Of a stretch of DNA of 64,000 nucleotides, positions 61,627 to 64,000 are shown in pieces; positions within the stretch are counted from its first letter, which is position 1; each line of letters begins with the position of its first letter. The translations under genes and the position numbers were made by a program. The notes beneath the pieces were generated by a model. It saw only the letters and a program-made list of their open reading frames with translations. It had not been told where the DNA came from and ran no database searches. Source of the stretch: Amycolatopsis eburnea (GTDB lineage Bacteria; Actinomycetota; Actinomycetes; Mycobacteriales; Pseudonocardiaceae); NCBI RefSeq assembly GCF_003937945.1, contig NZ_RSEC01000036.1:744001-808000 (forward strand), written 5' to 3'.

Positions 61627-62509
61627 CGACCTCCCACGTCCGCAGCCGCTCCTCGGCGGAGCGGATGCCGGTCTGCGAAACGAGGACGTCCGTTGCGCCG
61701 GCGTCGTAGTAGCGCTGGAGTCCGTTCAGAACGGTCTTCTCGTCGCCGATGAGCGCCAGTTCGGCCGCGTGCTCGACGCCTTCCGCGGCCAGGATCCGCT
61801 GGTACGACGGGATCTGGTGGTAGAAGGCCATCTGTTCGAAGGCCAGCGCGCGCACGGCGTCGGGTTCGTCGGTGACGATCGCGGGCACGGCCGCGAGGAT
61901 CCGCTTGCCCGCGGGCAGGTGGGGGACGATCTGTTCGGAAAGCGCTCTCGGCCCGGCGAGGAACGGCAGCGTGCCGTCGGCGAGCTCGCCGGTGACCCGC
62001 AGCGCCTGCGGCCCCATCGCGGCCACGATCACCTGCACGTCACCGCCCACAGTGGACGGTCCGGGCGGGTGCGCTTCGAGCGTTTCGCCGCGGAAGTCCA
62101 CGGTTTCGCCGTCGAAGACCTGCCGCAGCACGGTCAGGTACTCGCGCAGGTGCCGGATCGGCGGCGGGTACTCGACGCCGTAGACGGGCCCGAGGAACCC
62201 CTTCGACCCGAGCCCGATCCCGAGCGTGAACCGCCCACCGGTGGCGGCCTGCGCGGTCTGCGCGGCGCTCGCGACCAGCAGCGGGTGCCGCGGGTAGGCG
62301 GGCACGACGGACGTCCCGACCTCGATCCCGGGCACGGCCCGCCCGGCGAGCGCGGCGACGGTGATGGCGTCCTGGCTCAGCGGAAGCTGCGAGAACCAGA
62401 CGGACTTCAGCCCGGCGTCGGCGGCCTGCCGGGTCTGGGCGATGAGCTCGTCGACGAGGTTCGGCGCGGCCCCGGTGTCGCCGGCCGGCAGCGTGACTCC
62501 GATGGTCAT
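61607..62509 (-). CDS. LLM-class F420-dependent oxidoreductase
   Basis: This is a 300-residue luciferase-like monooxygenase-fold enzyme of the actinobacterial F420-using branch. GLKSVWFSQLPLSQDAITVAALAG, VGTSVVPAYPRHPLLVASAAQTAQAA, FTLGIGLGSKGFLGPVYGVEYPPP (in parts), and the LREYLTVLRQVFDGE segment are characteristic. QVIVAAMGPQALRVTGELADGTLPFL binds the cofactor. The reaction is a hydride transfer on an unknown substrate. It converges on the antiporter gene, and its start faces the OsmC-like gene 119 bases away. Confidence 0.88.
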   Translation of the reverse strand: MTIGVTLPAGDTGAAPNLVDELIAQTRQAADAGLKSVWFSQLPLSQDAITVAALAGRAVPGIEVGTSVVPAYPRHPLLVASAAQTAQAATGGRFTLGIGLGSKGFLGPVYGVEYPPPIRHLREYLTVLRQVFDGETVDFRGETLEAHPPGPSTVGGDVQVIVAAMGPQALRVTGELADGTLPFLAGPRALSEQIVPHLPAGKRILAAVPAIVTDEPDAVRALAFEQMAFYHQIPSYQRILAAEGVEHAAELALIGDEKTVLNGLQRYYDAGATDVLVSQTGIRSAEERLRTWEVVSSFGS

Positions 62510-62628
62510 GGTCCCAAGCTAGCGAGCGGCGCGACCGATTTCCGGGTTCCCAGGAATTGAGAACCCGAGCGCGCTCGGCGGGATTCGCCCACCCTGTGGC
62601 ACATCCCTCACGATCTTCAGGAGAGCCC

Positions 62629-63126
62629 ATGTCGCTGACCGAAGTCATCGAAGGCACCCGCAAGGCCGTCGACGCCGATCCGCACAACGCCGCCGTTTCC
62701 TTCAGCGTGGACCACACCCTCAAGCCCGGCACCCGGACCGAGGTCGAGGTCAAGGTGCGGGACCACGGCTTCACCGTCGACGAGCCACCCGCGCTCGGCG
62801 GGACGGACCAGGCCGCCAACCCCGTCGAGTACGCGCTCGCCGCGCTCGGGTCGTGCCAGGTGATCACGTACCAGTTCTGGGCGGCGAAGCGCGGGATCCC
62901 GATCGACTCGATCAAGGTCACCGTCGACGGCGACCTCGACCTGCACGGCTTCTTCGGGTTCGCCTTCAACACCCGCCCCGGGTTCGGGGACGTGCGGGTG
63001 TCCGTCGAACTCGAAGGCCCGGCGAGCCGGGAGCGCTACGAAGACCTCAAGCGCGAGGTCGACGAGCACTGCCCGGTGCTCGACCTGTTCCGCAACGAGA
63101 CGCCGGTGACGACGAAGCTGACCTAG
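62629..63126 (+). CDS. OsmC-family protein
   Basis: This is a 165-residue OsmC/Ohr-like protein, the family of thiol peroxidases that detoxify organic hydroperoxides. [27 protein letters not shown] carries the first Cys (LGSC), and [12 protein letters not shown] carries the second (HCP). These two Cys are the redox pair of the family. AGGAG lies just before the ATG at 62629. Its stop overlaps the converging purA stop in a CTAG. Confidence 0.88.
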   Translation: MSLTEVIEGTRKAVDADPHNAAVSFSVDHTLKPGTRTEVEVKVRDHGFTVDEPPALGGTDQAANPVEYALAALGSCQVITYQFWAAKRGIPIDSIKVTVDGDLDLHGFFGFAFNTRPGFGDVRVSVELEGPASRERYEDLKREVDEHCPVLDLFRNETPVTTKLT

Positions 63127-64000
63127 ACGAACTGGTGCCGGACGATCGTCTGGTCGCGGCCCGGACCGACGCCGATCGCCGAGATCCGCGCGCCGGAAAG
63201 CTCTTCCAGGCGCTCGACGTACGCGCGCGCGTTCGCCGGGAGCTCCTCGAACGTGCGGCAGCCCGAGATGTCCTCGAACCAGCCCGGCAGCTCTTCGTAG
63301 ATCGGGATCGCGTGGTGCACGTCGGTCTGCGTCATCGGCATGTCCTGCGTGCGGAAGCCGTCGACCTCGTAGCCGACGCACACCGGCACCTTCTCCAGGC
63401 CGGACAGCACGTCCAGCTTCGTGAGGAAGTAGTCGGTGATGCCGTTGACGCGAACCGCGTACCGCGCGATCACCGCGTCGAACCAGCCGGTGCGCCGCGA
63501 CCGGCCGGTCGTGACGCCGAACTCGCCGCCCTGCTTGCGCAGGTACTCACCGGACTCGTCGTGCAGCTCGGTCGGGAACGGGCCGGAGCCGACGCGGGTG
63601 GTGTAGGCCTTGAGGATGCCGAGCACCGTGGTGATCCGGCCCGGGCCGATGCCCGAACCCGCGCTCGCGCCGCCGGACGTCGGGTTCGACGACGTCACGA
63701 ACGGGTAGGTGCCGTGGTCGACGTCGAGCAGCGTGCCCTGCGACCCCTCCAGCAGCACGGTTTCGCCACGCTCGAGGGCCTGGTTGAGCTGCAGCCGGGT
63801 GTCGGCGATGCGGTGCGAGAACTTCTCGCCCGCCGCGAGCACCTCGTCGGCGACCTGGTCGGCGTCGAGCGCCTTGCGGTTGTAGACCTTCACCAGCACC
63901 TGGTTCTTGAACTCCAGCGCCGCCTCGACCTTCTGGCGGAAGATCTTCTCGTCGAGCAGGTCCTGCACGCGGACGCCGACGCGGGCGATCTTGTCCTGGT
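63123..64000 (-). CDS. purA: Adenylosuccinate synthetase (cut by right edge)
   Basis: PurA joins IMP and aspartate using GTP, the first step toward AMP. The visible about 291 residues are the C-terminal two thirds. The open frame continues through the right edge (DKIARVGVR upstream of QDLLDEKIF). [26 protein letters not shown] (in parts), [31 protein letters not shown] and the C-terminal [13 protein letters not shown] are diagnostic. The N-terminal GTP-binding loop lies outside the window. Confidence 0.95.
   Translation of the reverse strand, partial: QDKIARVGVRVQDLLDEKIFRQKVEAALEFKNQVLVKVYNRKALDADQVADEVLAAGEKFSHRIADTRLQLNQALERGETVLLEGSQGTLLDVDHGTYPFVTSSNPTSGGASAGSGIGPGRITTVLGILKAYTTRVGSGPFPTELHDESGEYLRKQGGEFGVTTGRSRRTGWFDAVIARYAVRVNGITDYFLTKLDVLSGLEKVPVCVGYEVDGFRTQDMPMTQTDVHHAIPIYEELPGWFEDISGCRTFEELPANARAYVERLEELSGARISAIGVGPGRDQTIVRHQFV

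Noticed and set aside
1..64000. tRNA, rRNA, insertion sequences and riboswitches
   Set aside because: Looked for T-loop-like words, transposase motifs and terminal repeats by eye; nothing convincing was found. A covariance-model scan would be needed to exclude small RNAs.

Overview
The window is 64 kb of very GC-rich DNA with many GTG starts, dense short start/stop overlaps, two-gene ESX-type modules, F420-type enzymes and SigE-type sigma factors. This suits a filamentous actinomycete of the Pseudonocardiaceae; Amycolatopsis or a close relative is the most likely source. That placement is inferred from gene content and protein style and was not checked by a search. No rRNA, tRNA, CRISPR array, insertion sequence or phage gene was recognised.

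The backbone is a dispersed purine biosynthesis set, all on the minus strand. Read in transcription order it is purA (cut by the right edge), purD, purB, purC, purS-purQ and purL. Accessory modules sit between these genes. From left to right: a pentapeptide-repeat membrane protein (0.2-1.2 kb); purL (1.3-3.6); an asymmetric heterodimeric ABC exporter (3.8-7.2); a PPOX protein and a small secreted protein (7.2-8.2); purQS (8.3-9.2); a GMC oxidoreductase facing an aldehyde dehydrogenase (9.4-12.4); an MFS exporter divergent from an ArsR-type regulator (12.5-14.6); a membrane protein in a slightly AT-richer stretch (14.8-15.7); a metallo-beta-lactamase-fold hydrolase, and an SDR divergent from a TetR regulator (16-18.3); a DUF2334 deacetylase-like protein, an FMN reductase and purC (18.3-20.5); a SAM hydrolase-like protein, a MOSC protein and a glycosyltransferase (20.5-23.4); and a polar amino acid ABC importer with three tandem binding proteins (23.4-27.3).

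From 27.4 to 42 kb lies the most coherent accessory system, for alpha-galactosides. It has a secreted GH27 alpha-galactosidase, an ABC sugar importer, an intracellular GH36 alpha-galactosidase, and a De Ley-Doudoroff-type galactose route (SDR dehydrogenase, lactonase, galactonate dehydratase, DgoA-type aldolase, aldose epimerase). An FCD-family GntR regulator resembling DgoR is encoded beside it. Two AT-rich dyads with the same half-site pattern lie exactly 7 bp upstream of TTGAC-type -35 boxes, in front of the GH27 operon and in front of the importer operon. These are very likely the operators of one regulon. purB is translationally coupled to the end of the galactose operon.

From 42 to 48 kb there are a TetR regulator, a SigE-type sigma factor with a membrane anti-sigma-like partner, threonine aldolase, a HAD hydrolase, a methyltransferase and an aminotransferase. 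From 48 to 53 kb is an ESX (type VII secretion) substrate locus: a WXG100-like protein fused to a lytic transglycosylase domain, a small helical-hairpin protein, EspG, a PPE-like protein, a DUF3558 lipoprotein and a PE-like protein, without the secretion ATPase or channel. The right end holds purD, a repeat-bearing 0.4 kb spacer, a glycerophosphodiester phosphodiesterase, a serine hydrolase whose start lies in a terminator-like hairpin, an APC permease and an AAHS-type MFS permease meeting at a perfect 26-bp inverted repeat, a Na+/H+ antiporter, an LLM oxidoreductase, an OsmC-like protein and the 3' part of purA.
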